Below the pieces are notes generated by a model. It did not search any database. It was given only the letters and a program-made list of their open reading frames with translations, and had not been told where the DNA came from. A stretch of 64,000 nucleotides of DNA from Bacteroidales bacterium. GTDB lineage: Bacteria; Bacteroidota; Bacteroidia; Bacteroidales; P3. How positions within the stretch are numbered: the stretch's first letter is position 1; every line of letters begins with the position of its first letter. Below are positions 40,946 to 49,818 of the stretch, one piece after another. Location of the stretch: the NCBI GenBank assembly GCA_017479385.1, contig JAFVCE010000015.1:62001-126000 (forward strand), written 5' to 3'. The position numbers were made by a program, and so were the translations under genes.

Positions 40946-42196
40946 ATGAAAATGACAAGCGTAACCAACATTTTAGAACCACTCACGCCGCTGCAGCGCA
41001 TTGAGTATGTGCTTATGGCAGTGGCCATGGCGGTGTTGCCTTTGTCGCTCAACATCAGTGTCTATGCCGTCTATGCTGCCATCGTGGCCGGCGTGGTGAA
41101 CCTGGTGGTTGGCCACGAACGGCTGTCGAGCAGGGTGGGGGCGAGAGACCGCCGCGCGCTGCCCATTTTTGGCGCCGCTGTGCTGCTCTGGCTCTGCTAT
41201 GCTGTGAGCCTTCTTTGGACCACCAACCTCGCCGAAGGCCTGTTGCGAGTCTCCAAACTGCTGCCGCTGCTGTTGCTGGCGCTCTACTTTGTGGCAGCCG
41301 CTCCAGCCATCTATACCCCTCGCCGCATTCGCGCCGCCTTTTGGTTGCAAGCTGCCGTGCTGGTGGTTCTATTTGCGGTTTGCGCTGTGCGAATGCTGTG
41401 GCGAATCTTGTTCCAAGGGGCAAGCTACAGCCAACTTTCGGGCTCCGGTTTCTACCCACTGCACCATGCCTATATGGCCTACTTCCTGCTCGTGGCCGTG
41501 GGCTTTGTCTATAGCCGCGCCGTCGAGCTTTGGCCGCGCCTCGCCACAGGGGTCAAGGTCGCGATGGTGGCTGCCATCGTGGCCTTGTCGTCCTTCATCG
41601 TGGCGGTCAACTCGCGGGCCGGTATCATCGGGCTGGCCATAGTGGCCCTCATAGTGCTGTGCCACATAACATTCGTCAGGCGACAGTGGCGTGCGGCCCT
41701 CATTGTTGGTGTGGCCATGTTGCTTTTTGGTGGTGGCGTTGCGGCGTTGCTGCCACGCTCCGAACATCGATTGACCAACACCTTCGAGAGCGACGGGTCT
41801 ACGAGCGACGCCCGAGTAATAATCTACACCACTGCCCTCGATGCCATCTGTCACCAGCCTTGGGGCTACGGCGCGGGCGACTACATGGATGTTCTTGGCC
41901 AGTACTACCTGATGCACAATTACGAACATGGCTACACGGAACGCCAAAATTCTCATAATCAGTACCTCGACACTATGCTCGCTGCTGGCTGGCCAGCCGA
42001 AGTTTTGCTGCTGGCTCTGCTGTTGCTCTTTGCCCTTTGGGCGCTGCGTCGGCGCAACGTTGCGGCACTCATTTTCATAGTTGTCACGGCCGAGAACCTA
42101 CTCTTCGAAGCTATGTTCTATCGTCAATGGGGATTGCTCTTTTTCTGTATCGTCTACGGTCTTTTTCTGCAGCAAAGCAACAAAAAAATAACGTAA
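40946..42196 (+). CDS. O-antigen ligase/polymerase-family membrane protein (Wzy_C)
   Basis: A 416-residue multi-span membrane protein with about ten hydrophobic segments (LMAVAMAVLPLSLNISVYAVYAAIVAGVV, LLPLLLLALYFVAAAP, VAMVAAIVALSSFIVAVN). The motif SRAGIIGLAIVAL and, near the C-terminus, TERQNSHNQYLDTMLAAGWPAEV are typical of the Wzy_C/O-antigen ligase family, where the SHNxYL block lies in the large periplasmic loop. These proteins join or polymerise surface polysaccharide. With galE and an OstA-like protein nearby it fits envelope glycan work, but the exact glycan is unknown. The start at 40946 is nearly leaderless; ATG 40952 is the alternative. Confidence 0.82.
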   Translation: MKMTSVTNILEPLTPLQRIEYVLMAVAMAVLPLSLNISVYAVYAAIVAGVVNLVVGHERLSSRVGARDRRALPIFGAAVLLWLCYAVSLLWTTNLAEGLLRVSKLLPLLLLALYFVAAAPAIYTPRRIRAAFWLQAAVLVVLFAVCAVRMLWRILFQGASYSQLSGSGFYPLHHAYMAYFLLVAVGFVYSRAVELWPRLATGVKVAMVAAIVALSSFIVAVNSRAGIIGLAIVALIVLCHITFVRRQWRAALIVGVAMLLFGGGVAALLPRSEHRLTNTFESDGSTSDARVIIYTTALDAICHQPWGYGAGDYMDVLGQYYLMHNYEHGYTERQNSHNQYLDTMLAAGWPAEVLLLALLLLFALWALRRRNVAALIFIVVTAENLLFEAMFYRQWGLLFFCIVYGLFLQQSNKKIT

Positions 42197-42211
42197 ATCA
42201 AAAAAAAATAG

Positions 42212-42219
42212 TATATTTG
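42212..42219 (+). promoter_or_regulatory. -7 promoter box for acyl-CoA synthetase gene
   Basis: TATATTTG, full match to TAnnTTTG, 36 bases before ATG 42255. Confidence 0.65.
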
Positions 42220-42254
42220 CAATTGTTAAAAAAATAAAATAAAAACATAATTAT

Positions 42255-44327
42255 ATGATAGCGAAAGAGTTACTTAATCCGACGAGCATCGTTGTTTGCG
42301 GAGCATCGTCCGATGTGCATAAACCAGGCGGCAAAGCCTTGTGGAATTTGCTTCACAGCCCGTTCAAGGGAACGGTCTATGCCGTCAACCCCAAAGAGAG
42401 CGAAGTGCAAGGCGTGAAATGCTATGCCAAAGTCGAAGAGCTGCCGCAGGTGGATTGCGCCATTCTCTGCATAGCCGCCAAGTTCTGCGCCCAAACCGTC
42501 GATGTGCTTGCCAAAGAAAAAGGCACCAAAGGCTTCATCATTGTCAGTGCTGGCTTCTCCGAGGAGAACGAAGAAGGTGCCGCAATCGAGCGCCGCATAG
42601 TCGAGACCATCAACAGCGTTGGTGGCTCGCTCATCGGCCCCAACTGCACCGGCTTCCTCAACACCAACTATAGCGGCTGCTTCGACGCTCCCATTCCGCC
42701 GCTCGACCCCAAGGGTGTCGATTTCATCACCGGCAGCGGTGCCACAGCCGTCTTTATTAAAGAATATGGTATGAGCAACGGCCTCAAATTCAACAGCGTG
42801 TGGGCCGTGGGTAACAGTGCCCAGCTTGGTATTGAAGACGTTTTGGAACACCTCGACGAGACCTTCGACCCCGAGCGCTCGTCGCGTGTAATCATGCTCT
42901 ATATGGAAAAAATTGGCGACCCCCAGCGTCTGCTCAAACACAGCCGCAGCCTCATCAACAAGGGTTGCCACATTGCCGCCATCAAGAGCGGTGGCAGCGC
43001 TGCCGGCAGCCGTGCTGCCAGTAGCCACACCGGCGCTTTGGCCACCAACGACGCCGCTGTCGACGCCCTCTTCCGCAAAGCTGGCATAGTGCGCTGCCAT
43101 AACCGCCAAGAGCTCACCACCGTCTGCGCCGTCTTTATGCACCCCGAACTCAAGGGCAAGCGTTGCGCCGTCATCACCCACGCAGGTGGCCCCGCCGTTA
43201 TGCTTACCGACGTGCTCAGCAATGGTGGCATGGAGGTGCCCAGCCTCAAAGAGCACCCCGCCAGCCCCGCCTTGTTAGAGAAATTGTTTGCCGGTTCGAG
43301 CGTGGGTAACCCCATCGACTTCCTTGCCACTGGCACCGCCGAGCAGTTAGGCTACATTATTGACGCCGTAGAGAACGACTACACCGACATCGATTTCTCG
43401 GTCGTTATCTTCGGCAGCCCTGGATTGTTCAGCAACCGCGAGGTCTACGCCCTGCTCGACGAGAAGATGAAGACCTGCAAAAAGCCCATCTTCCCCGTGC
43501 TGCCCTCTATTATTAATGTAAAAGAAGAGATAGAAGAGTTCATTGCCAAAGGCCGCATCAACTTCCCCGAAGAGTGCGTGCTGGGCAACGCCATCTGCAA
43601 GGTATACAACACTCCCAAGCCGCAACCCGAAAACGTGGAGCAGCCCAAAATCGACGTGGCTCGCATTCGCGCCACCATCGACCGCTGCAAAGACGGCTAC
43701 ATGGATATTAGCGACTACAACGAATTGCTCGACGCCGCCGGCATAAGCCGCAAAAAGAGCGTCGAGGTTAGCAAGAAAGAGGATGCCCTGGCCTTTGCCC
43801 GTGAGGTTGGTTGCTCGAAGGATGTGCCGCTGGTGATGAAAGTCGTCGGCCCACTGCATAAGAGCGATGTGGGTGGCGTTACCCTCGGTGTGAAAGACCT
43901 CGACACTGTGGCGCGCGAATTCGACCGCCTCATTGTCATTCCCGAGACCTACGCCGTAGAGATGTACCCCATGCTCGACGGTACCGACGTCTATATCGGC
44001 GCCATCCGCGACCCGAAGTTCGGCCACCAAATATTCTTCGGTTTGGGCGGCATATTCATTGAGGTGCTTAAGGATGTGCAAAGCGCACTGGCCCCCATCA
44101 CCGCCGCCGAGGCCAAAGAGATGCTTACCCAGCTCAAGGGCTACAAGATACTGCAAGGTGTGCGTGGCCAAGAGGGCGTGAACCTCGACCTCTATGCCGA
44201 CCAAGTGGCTCGCGTGAGCGCGCTGGTGCAAGCAGCCCCCGAAATTGCCGAGATGGACCTCAACCCACTACTTGGCAATCCGCGCTACGTGACGGCTGTC
44301 GACGCGCGAATACGCCTCGAAAAATAA
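42255..44327 (+). CDS. ADP-forming acetyl/acyl-CoA synthetase (ATP-grasp type)
   Basis: A 690-residue single-chain enzyme that joins acid, CoA and ATP, or runs in reverse to make ATP from acyl-CoA. Domains in order: CoA-binding (about 1-130: SIVVCGASSDVHKPGGKALWNLL), succinyl-CoA-ligase-like (about 150-300: ITGSGATAVFIKEYG; SHTGALATND with the region of the phospho-His), and a C-terminal ATP-grasp domain (about 465-690: VPLVMKVVGPLHKSDVGGVTLGV, FGLGGIFIEVLKD, AEMDLNPLL). The alpha and beta parts are fused in the order seen in bacterial homologues. It probably acts in fermentation energy recovery. Own promoter and terminator, single-gene unit. Rich in C-ending codons. Confidence 0.9.
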   Translation: MIAKELLNPTSIVVCGASSDVHKPGGKALWNLLHSPFKGTVYAVNPKESEVQGVKCYAKVEELPQVDCAILCIAAKFCAQTVDVLAKEKGTKGFIIVSAGFSEENEEGAAIERRIVETINSVGGSLIGPNCTGFLNTNYSGCFDAPIPPLDPKGVDFITGSGATAVFIKEYGMSNGLKFNSVWAVGNSAQLGIEDVLEHLDETFDPERSSRVIMLYMEKIGDPQRLLKHSRSLINKGCHIAAIKSGGSAAGSRAASSHTGALATNDAAVDALFRKAGIVRCHNRQELTTVCAVFMHPELKGKRCAVITHAGGPAVMLTDVLSNGGMEVPSLKEHPASPALLEKLFAGSSVGNPIDFLATGTAEQLGYIIDAVENDYTDIDFSVVIFGSPGLFSNREVYALLDEKMKTCKKPIFPVLPSIINVKEEIEEFIAKGRINFPEECVLGNAICKVYNTPKPQPENVEQPKIDVARIRATIDRCKDGYMDISDYNELLDAAGISRKKSVEVSKKEDALAFAREVGCSKDVPLVMKVVGPLHKSDVGGVTLGVKDLDTVAREFDRLIVIPETYAVEMYPMLDGTDVYIGAIRDPKFGHQIFFGLGGIFIEVLKDVQSALAPITAAEAKEMLTQLKGYKILQGVRGQEGVNLDLYADQVARVSALVQAAPEIAEMDLNPLLGNPRYVTAVDARIRLEK

Positions 44328-44335
44328 AAAAAGTG

Positions 44336-44368
44336 AGAAAAGGTGCAATAAAAGCACCTTTTCTTGTA
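44336..44368 (+). terminator. Terminator after acyl-CoA synthetase
   Basis: AGAAAAGGTGC (44336-44346) pairs with GCACCTTTTCT (44354-44364), loop AATAAAA, then TGT. It begins 9 bases after the stop. Confidence 0.8.
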
Positions 44369-44431
44369 CATACTTTAACGTTTAAACTACATTAAATTCA
44401 ATAAATAACTAAAACAAACCAACACAAAAAA

Positions 44432-45106
44432 ATGAAAAAAGTATTCGCATTCGTGGCAGTGGCAGCCGCCCTGCTCGTGGCTGGCAAAGCCAACGCTCAA
44501 ATCGGTGTCAACGCAGGCTACGCCTCGCAATCCTACATCAACAACTACAACAATGGCAACCACACCGACACCACCTCGATGACCGGTTTCTTTATCGGTG
44601 CCAACTACAACCTCAACCTCACTGGCGACCTCAACCTCAGCGTCGGCCTCCAAGCTCGCTACAACACTGCCAGCGACTCTATTCAAGCTTCGTTATTTGG
44701 ATTTGCAGGTAGCAAAGTTAAAACAACCCAAACCCAAATCCTGCTCGACGTGCCGGTGCTCTTCAACTATGGCTTCAACCTCACCAACGACCTCAAGGCT
44801 TCTGTCTTCCTTGGCCCTACCTTCAGTTTTGCCGTCAAGGGTAACACTAACGTTCAAGGCAGCGCCAATGTATTGGGCACAAGTCTCGGCTCCGGTGGCA
44901 AAGACTACAACTGGTATGCCAGCACCGACGACGGTGGCTACAACTACAACGCCCTCGACATCAGCGGCACCATCGGTCTCTGCCTCGACTTCACCGGCAT
45001 TCGCCTCTATGGTGGCTACAACATGGGCCTTCTGAACCTCCACAACAGCGACAACTGGACCCGCAAAGGCAGCAACATCTTTGTTGGCGTTGGCTACGCC
45101 CTCTAA
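44432..45106 (+). CDS. Outer-membrane beta-barrel protein
   Basis: A 224-residue protein with signal peptide MKKVFAFVAVAAALLVAGKANAQ, followed by strands typical of a small porin-like barrel (IGVNAGYASQSYINNYNNGN, FFIGANYNLNLTGDLNLSVGLQARYN) and ending in GSNIFVGVGYAL. It is the usual type of small Bacteroidota outer-membrane protein, like the one at 13383. No ligand or partner can be inferred. A strong hairpin with a T run follows after 110 bases. Confidence 0.75.
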   Translation: MKKVFAFVAVAAALLVAGKANAQIGVNAGYASQSYINNYNNGNHTDTTSMTGFFIGANYNLNLTGDLNLSVGLQARYNTASDSIQASLFGFAGSKVKTTQTQILLDVPVLFNYGFNLTNDLKASVFLGPTFSFAVKGNTNVQGSANVLGTSLGSGGKDYNWYASTDDGGYNYNALDISGTIGLCLDFTGIRLYGGYNMGLLNLHNSDNWTRKGSNIFVGVGYAL

Positions 45107-45216
45107 AATAACCCAAAATAACTAAGAGTCTGTTAGAATTGCATTTGGCGGTTTTATAGAAACCAACAAGCAAATTTAAGCGACTTCTAAACAAAAGAAT
45201 AACATAAATCTACTTT

Positions 45217-45256
45217 GCTGCGAGGCTTCGAAACGAAGCCTCGCAGCTATTTTTTT
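45217..45256 (+). terminator. Strong terminator
   Basis: A 14-bp perfect stem (45217-45230 with 45234-45247), loop AAA, then TATTTTTTTG. It closes the barrel gene unit. Confidence 0.9.
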
Positions 45257-45337
45257 GCACCGCCACACAATAAAAAAAACGTTTGCGCGTTATTGTTGAA
45301 GAAAAAGCACAAAAATAAACCAACAGCCAACGAAGAG

Positions 45338-46369
45338 ATGAACATCCTTGTTACCGGCGGAGCCGGATTTATAGGTTCCCACACCCTTATAGAACTCTAC
45401 CAAGCGGGCCACACCGCCGTGGTGGTCGACAACCTGAGCAACAGCAACCCCGAGTCGCTTAAGCGCGTGGCTGCCATACTGCGCGACCAGACCCCGAGCA
45501 TCGACATCGAGGTACCCTTCTACCAAGTCGACATACGCGACCGCCAGGGCCTCGAGCGCGTTTTTGCCAACCACCACTTCGATGCCTGCATCCACTTTGC
45601 CGGCCTCAAAGCTGTGGGCGAAAGCGTGGCCAAACCGTGGGAGTATTACGAAAACAACATTGGCGGCACGTTGACCCTGGTCGACGTAATGCGCCAACAT
45701 GGGTGCAAAAACATCATCTTCAGCTCGAGTGCCACCGTCTATGGCGACCCTGCCCAGATACCCATCACCGAGCAGTGCCCCAAAGGACAGTGCACCAACC
45801 CCTACGGCTGGACCAAAAGTATGCTCGAGCAGGTGCTTACCGATATCCAAAGTGCCGACCCCGAGTGGAACGTGGTCCTGTTGCGCTACTTCAACCCCGT
45901 GGGAGCCCACCCCAGTGGCCGCATTGGCGAAAACCCCAACGGCATACCCAACAACCTTATGCCCTACATAACCCAAGTGGCCATCGGCAAGCGCCCCGAG
46001 CTCGGCGTTTTTGGCAACGACTACCCCACACCCGACGGTACCGGCGTGCGCGACTACATACACGTTGTCGACCTCGCGTCCGGCCACGTCTGCGCCCTCC
46101 AAGCCATCGAGCGCCACTGCGGTTTGGCCATCTACAACCTCGGTACCGGACAGGGCTACTCTGTGCTCGACATGGTCAAGGCCTTTGTGCGCGTCAATGG
46201 CGTCGACGTACCCTACAGCATCAAACCCCGCCGCCCAGGCGACATAGCCACCTGCTACTCCGACCCAGCCAAGGCCCATGCCGAACTGGGCTGGCAGGCC
46301 CGCTATGGCATTGACGAGATGGTGCGCGACAGCTGGAACTGGCAGAGCCAAAACCCCGAAGGCTATTAA
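45338..46369 (+). CDS. galE: UDP-glucose 4-epimerase
   Basis: A 343-residue NAD-dependent epimerase starting MNILVTGGAGFIGSHTL; the earlier frame start at 45215 lies in a terminator and is rejected. Visible motifs are GGAGFIGS for NAD, VVDNLSNSN, SSSATVYG with the catalytic Ser, and NPYGWTKSMLE with the YxxxK pair, then RYFNPVGAHPSG and RDYIHVVDLA. It interconverts UDP-glucose and UDP-galactose (or the N-acetyl forms) and supplies surface-glycan sugars. Length and order are normal. porX follows 76 bases later on the same strand. Confidence 0.95.
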   Translation: MNILVTGGAGFIGSHTLIELYQAGHTAVVVDNLSNSNPESLKRVAAILRDQTPSIDIEVPFYQVDIRDRQGLERVFANHHFDACIHFAGLKAVGESVAKPWEYYENNIGGTLTLVDVMRQHGCKNIIFSSSATVYGDPAQIPITEQCPKGQCTNPYGWTKSMLEQVLTDIQSADPEWNVVLLRYFNPVGAHPSGRIGENPNGIPNNLMPYITQVAIGKRPELGVFGNDYPTPDGTGVRDYIHVVDLASGHVCALQAIERHCGLAIYNLGTGQGYSVLDMVKAFVRVNGVDVPYSIKPRRPGDIATCYSDPAKAHAELGWQARYGIDEMVRDSWNWQSQNPEGY

Positions 46370-46445
46370 TCGTTAACCCCACGCCATTAGCCGCACCCCC
46401 TTTCTGCACCAAAAACAATCAACCCTCAACCCACAGCCAACAGCA

Positions 46446-47999
46446 ATGACCAACAACCTCACCATACTCTGGGCCGACGACGAGATTGAACTCCTCAAAC
46501 CCCATATCCTTTTCCTCGAAGAGCGCGGCTACTCGGTGTTGCCCGTCATGAGCGGCGCCGAAGCCGTCGACGCCATGGCCGAACAGCAGGTCGACATCGT
46601 TTTCCTCGACGAGAATATGCCCGGCATGACCGGCCTCGAAACCCTCTCGTTCATCAAAGAACGCTACCCCCAAGTGCCCGTCATCATGATTACCAAGAGC
46701 GAAGAGGAGCACATCATGGACGAAGCCATAGGCAGCAAAATCAACGACTACCTCATCAAGCCCGTCAACCCCAACCAAATACTCCTCACGCTCAAAAAAC
46801 ACACCGAGGCCCGCCGCCTTATGTCGCAAAAATCGACCCTCTCGTACCAGCAACAATTCCGCGAAATAGGGTTCGAACTCGGGGCCGACCACAGCGCCGA
46901 AGAATGGGTCGAACTGTATCGCAAACTGGTTTATTGGGAACTCGAACTCTCCAGCACCGACGACGCTAACATCCACGACATCTTCATCTCGCAAAAAGCC
47001 GAGGCCAACCGCCAGTTCTGCCGCTTCTACGAGAACCACTACGCTGCCTGGCTCGCCGGCACCGAAGAGAAACCCTTGCTCTCGACCACCATACTGCGCG
47101 AAAAACTCTTCCCGCTGCTGCGCGAAAGCAAACCCACGTTCCTCATAGTTATCGACAACTTCCGCTACGACCAGTGGAAGTTTATCCAACCCACCCTCGA
47201 ACAACTCTTCCGCACCGAGCGCGACGAGATGTACTATGCCATCATACCCACCACCACCCAGTTTGCGCGCAACGCCATGTTCAGCGGACTCATGCCCGGC
47301 GAAATCGAGCGCAAGTACCCCCAATACTGGGTCAACGAAGACGAGCAGGGCTGGAAAAACCAGTACGAAAACGAACTGCTCGACGAGAACCTGCGCCGCC
47401 ACGGCTTCAACCTCAAGCACTCCTACAACAAAGTGCTCAACGCCCAATACGGGCACCGCTTGGCTACCAGCATCAACAACCTCATGCAGAACAAGCTCAA
47501 CGTCATAATCTACAACTTTATCGATATGCTCTCGCACGCGCGCACCGATAGCGACATAGTGCGCGAGCTGGCCGACGACGAGAAAGCCTACCGCTCGCTC
47601 ACCCTCTCGTGGCTCGAACACTCGCCCCTGCTCGAGGTGCTCAAAGAGCTGGCCACGCGCGATGTCAACGTCGTCATTACCACCGACCACGGCTCGGTAC
47701 GCATAGACCGCCCAGTGCGCGTCAAAGGCGACCGCGAAGTGAGCGTCAACCTCCGCTACAAGCAGGGCCGCCTGCTCGACTATAACCCCCGCGACGTGTT
47801 CGAGGTGAAAGACCCAGCCAAAATCTTCCTGCCGCGGCTACACGTCACCTCGCCCTACATCTTCTGTCACGAAAACGACTTCTTTGCCTACCCCAACAAC
47901 TACAACCAGTACGTGCAATACTACATGAACACCTTCCAACACGGCGGCATCTCGCTCGAAGAAATCCTAATACCCTACATCGTTATGCGCCCCAAATGA
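46446..47999 (+). CDS. porX: PorX-like response regulator with PglZ (alkaline-phosphatase-like) domain
   Basis: A 517-residue protein. Receiver domain about 1-122: acidic pair DDE at 11-13, phosphoacceptor D55 in DIVFLDENMPG, T/K switch residues in MITKSEEE and DYLIKPVNP. After a helical linker comes a PglZ domain (about 200-510) with metal-ligand candidates DNFRYDQW, TTTQFARN and TTDHGS. In Porphyromonas PorX, with PorY, controls T9SS gene expression, and its PglZ domain hydrolyses nucleotide messengers. The same design here fits the T9SS genes in this window. It has the terminator pair after the stop. Expected lengths match PorX (about 518). Confidence 0.93.
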   Translation: MTNNLTILWADDEIELLKPHILFLEERGYSVLPVMSGAEAVDAMAEQQVDIVFLDENMPGMTGLETLSFIKERYPQVPVIMITKSEEEHIMDEAIGSKINDYLIKPVNPNQILLTLKKHTEARRLMSQKSTLSYQQQFREIGFELGADHSAEEWVELYRKLVYWELELSSTDDANIHDIFISQKAEANRQFCRFYENHYAAWLAGTEEKPLLSTTILREKLFPLLRESKPTFLIVIDNFRYDQWKFIQPTLEQLFRTERDEMYYAIIPTTTQFARNAMFSGLMPGEIERKYPQYWVNEDEQGWKNQYENELLDENLRRHGFNLKHSYNKVLNAQYGHRLATSINNLMQNKLNVIIYNFIDMLSHARTDSDIVRELADDEKAYRSLTLSWLEHSPLLEVLKELATRDVNVVITTDHGSVRIDRPVRVKGDREVSVNLRYKQGRLLDYNPRDVFEVKDPAKIFLPRLHVTSPYIFCHENDFFAYPNNYNQYVQYYMNTFQHGGISLEEILIPYIVMRPK

Positions 48000-48005
48000 G
48001 GCGTG

Positions 48006-48066
48006 CCGACAGTCGGTTTTTGAAAAAGGCCCACCACGGCGCCCGCCCGCAGGGCGGGCGCCGCAC
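48006..48066 (+). terminator. Tandem terminators after porX
   Basis: First CCGACAGTCGG followed by TTTTTG (48006-48021). Second, stem GGCGCCCGCCC (48038-48048) pairs with 48052-48062, then CTTTTTG. Confidence 0.8.
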
Positions 48067-48143
48067 TTTTTGCCAAAAAACAAACCAAAAAACACACCCC
48101 AAACAAAAAGTTATCAACAGCTTTGCAACTGCCTCAAAAACAA

Positions 48144-48187
48144 CCCTTTGGTCGGGTTAAGCTCCTATTGAGGTCGTATTAACATCG
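48144..48187 (+). repeat. 11-bp periodic array (four units)
   Basis: Units GGTTAAGCTCC (48155), TATTGAGGTCG (48166), TATTAACATCG (48177), and a decayed unit before them. Same 44-bp design as the 36 kb array. It lies in the 377-base gap 48000-48376 with the porX terminators and the promoter of the next gene. Confidence 0.75.
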
Positions 48188-48313
48188 AATACCCCTCGTA
48201 ACCTATTCGAACACAATGCGTTGCAAGCCCCTTTGCTCCACTTTTCGCCAACTTATCAACACCCAAACTCGCCGACCACAAAAAATAAATAACCACAATT
48301 CAGAAAAAAAACG

Positions 48314-48321
48314 TAAATTTG
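48314..48321 (+). promoter_or_regulatory. -7 promoter box for small lipoprotein gene
   Basis: TAAATTTG, full match to TAnnTTTG, 56 bases before ATG 48377. Confidence 0.6.
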
Positions 48322-48376
48322 CAACCGCGACCATAGTGTCCGCAACCATATAAAAAACAACACAAAACCAAGACCA

Positions 48377-48796
48377 ATGACACATAGAACCCTCGCCGCC
48401 GCCCTCCTCCTTGCCCTGCTGGCAACAGCCTGCAACGGTCGTAACCCACAACCCCAACCCACCTCGGCCGACACCACCATCGTAGCCACCGAGCCCGAAC
48501 CGGAACCGGAGCCCGAACCCGAGCCCGTAGCAGCGCCCCAACCCGCCGCCCGCCAGGCTGCCGCTGCTCGCCCAACTCAGACCCCAGCCCGTGGCAAAGC
48601 CGAAACCATCTACATCGAGACCGAAGGTGCGCAAGGCCGCGTTTGGGGCCACGTCACCATGCAGGGCGACCGTGGTCAAGGCACCATCCACGACTGGGAC
48701 GAAAACACCCTCTCGGTCCGCGTTACCCGCCACGGCGACGAACTCTACGCCATCGACCAAAACTCTCGCCAATACGTATTCAAGCTCCGCAAATAG
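48377..48796 (+). CDS. Small lipoprotein with PE repeats
   Basis: A 139-residue lipoprotein with lipobox LATAC, a low-complexity stretch of repeated EP/PE pairs (about 40-52) and an Ala/Gln/Pro-rich linker, then a compact beta-rich end (ETIYIETEGAQGRVWGHVTM, DENTLSVRVTRHGDELYAID). The linker would hold the C-terminal domain away from the membrane. No family recognised. It is followed by the transketolase N subunit gene 78 bases later. Confidence 0.65.
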   Translation: MTHRTLAAALLLALLATACNGRNPQPQPTSADTTIVATEPEPEPEPEPEPVAAPQPAARQAAAARPTQTPARGKAETIYIETEGAQGRVWGHVTMQGDRGQGTIHDWDENTLSVRVTRHGDELYAIDQNSRQYVFKLRK

Positions 48797-48873
48797 CCGG
48801 TATGGCGGTACATAAATGCTGCCATTAGCGAGGTTTGTATGGAATTGAAAATAATAAACAATTAACAATAACA

Positions 48874-49722
48874 ATGAAAACAACAGCAGAACTTCAGCAG
48901 ATTGCGACGCAGGTGCGCCGCGACATACTCAGAATGACCACCGCCGCCAAGAGCGGTCACCCAGGTGGTTCGCTCGGCACGGCCGACTGGTTTGTGGCCA
49001 TGGAGTGGAACATCATGCACTTCGACCCCAAAAACTTTACCATGAGCGGCGAGGGCGAGGATATGCTCTTCGTTTCGCAAGGCCACATCACCCCCGTCAT
49101 CTATAGCACCATGGCCCGCCGTGGCTACTTCCCCGTTGCCGAGCTCGCCACCTTCCGCCAGTTTGGCACACGCCTGCAGGGCCATCCCAGCACCGAGCAC
49201 GGCCTGCCTGGCATTCGCATGGCCAGCGGCTCGTTGGGCCAGGGTTTGAGCGTGGGCATCGGTGCCGCGTTGGGCAAAAAGATGACCGGCGACAAGCACC
49301 TCGTCTTCACCATGCATGGCGACGGCGAACTGCAAGAAGGTCAGATTTGGGAAGCCGCCATGTTTGCCGGCGCCAAAGGGGTTGATAACCTCATTGCCAC
49401 AATCGACTACAACCACCAGCAAATCGACGGCACGGTCGACAACGTGATGACCCTCGGCGACCTCAAGGCCAAGTTCGAGGCTTTCCTCTGGAAGGTTGTT
49501 GTTGTCGAAAACGGTAACGATATGCAGCAAGTGCTCGACGGCATGGCACAAGCCAAAGACATGAGCGGACAAGGTGCCCCAGTGTGTGTTATCCTTACCA
49601 CCAAGATGGGCTTCGGTGTAGACTTTATGCAAGATACCAACAAGTATCACGGTGCGGTGCTCGGTGCCGACGACCTGCCGCGCGCCCTTGCCCAACTGCC
49701 CGAAACGCTTGGCGATTATTAA
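48874..49722 (+). CDS. Transketolase, N-terminal subunit
   Basis: A 282-residue protein starting MKTTAELQQIATQVRRDIL; an upstream ATG at 48835 adds a poor N-terminus. It has the TPP-binding half of a transketolase: SGHPGGSLGTADWF, FVSQGHITPVIYS, GLPGIRMASGSLGQGLSVGIGAAL, HGDGELQEGQIWEAAMFAG, IDYNHQQIDG. Split transketolases need a separate C-terminal subunit, which is normally the next gene. Here the matching C subunit begins at 63574, almost 14 kb away. The enzyme works in the non-oxidative pentose phosphate pathway. A vWA gene follows directly. Confidence 0.9.
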   Translation: MKTTAELQQIATQVRRDILRMTTAAKSGHPGGSLGTADWFVAMEWNIMHFDPKNFTMSGEGEDMLFVSQGHITPVIYSTMARRGYFPVAELATFRQFGTRLQGHPSTEHGLPGIRMASGSLGQGLSVGIGAALGKKMTGDKHLVFTMHGDGELQEGQIWEAAMFAGAKGVDNLIATIDYNHQQIDGTVDNVMTLGDLKAKFEAFLWKVVVVENGNDMQQVLDGMAQAKDMSGQGAPVCVILTTKMGFGVDFMQDTNKYHGAVLGADDLPRALAQLPETLGDY

Positions 49723-49818
49723 TAGACAGTTCAGAACCCGAGGCTTGAAGAAAATCGTGCTTACAACGTTTGCCACAACGCGATGAACTCTGGACGCACA
49801 TTAATTTTTTCGAAAAAA

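Noticed and set aside
42270-44231. Two long minus-strand frames (328 and 294 residues)
   Set aside because: Antisense shadows of the acyl-CoA synthetase gene, whose third-position C bias keeps the opposite strand open.
45290-47690. Long minus-strand frames (353 and 423 residues)
   Set aside because: Antisense shadows of galE and porX.
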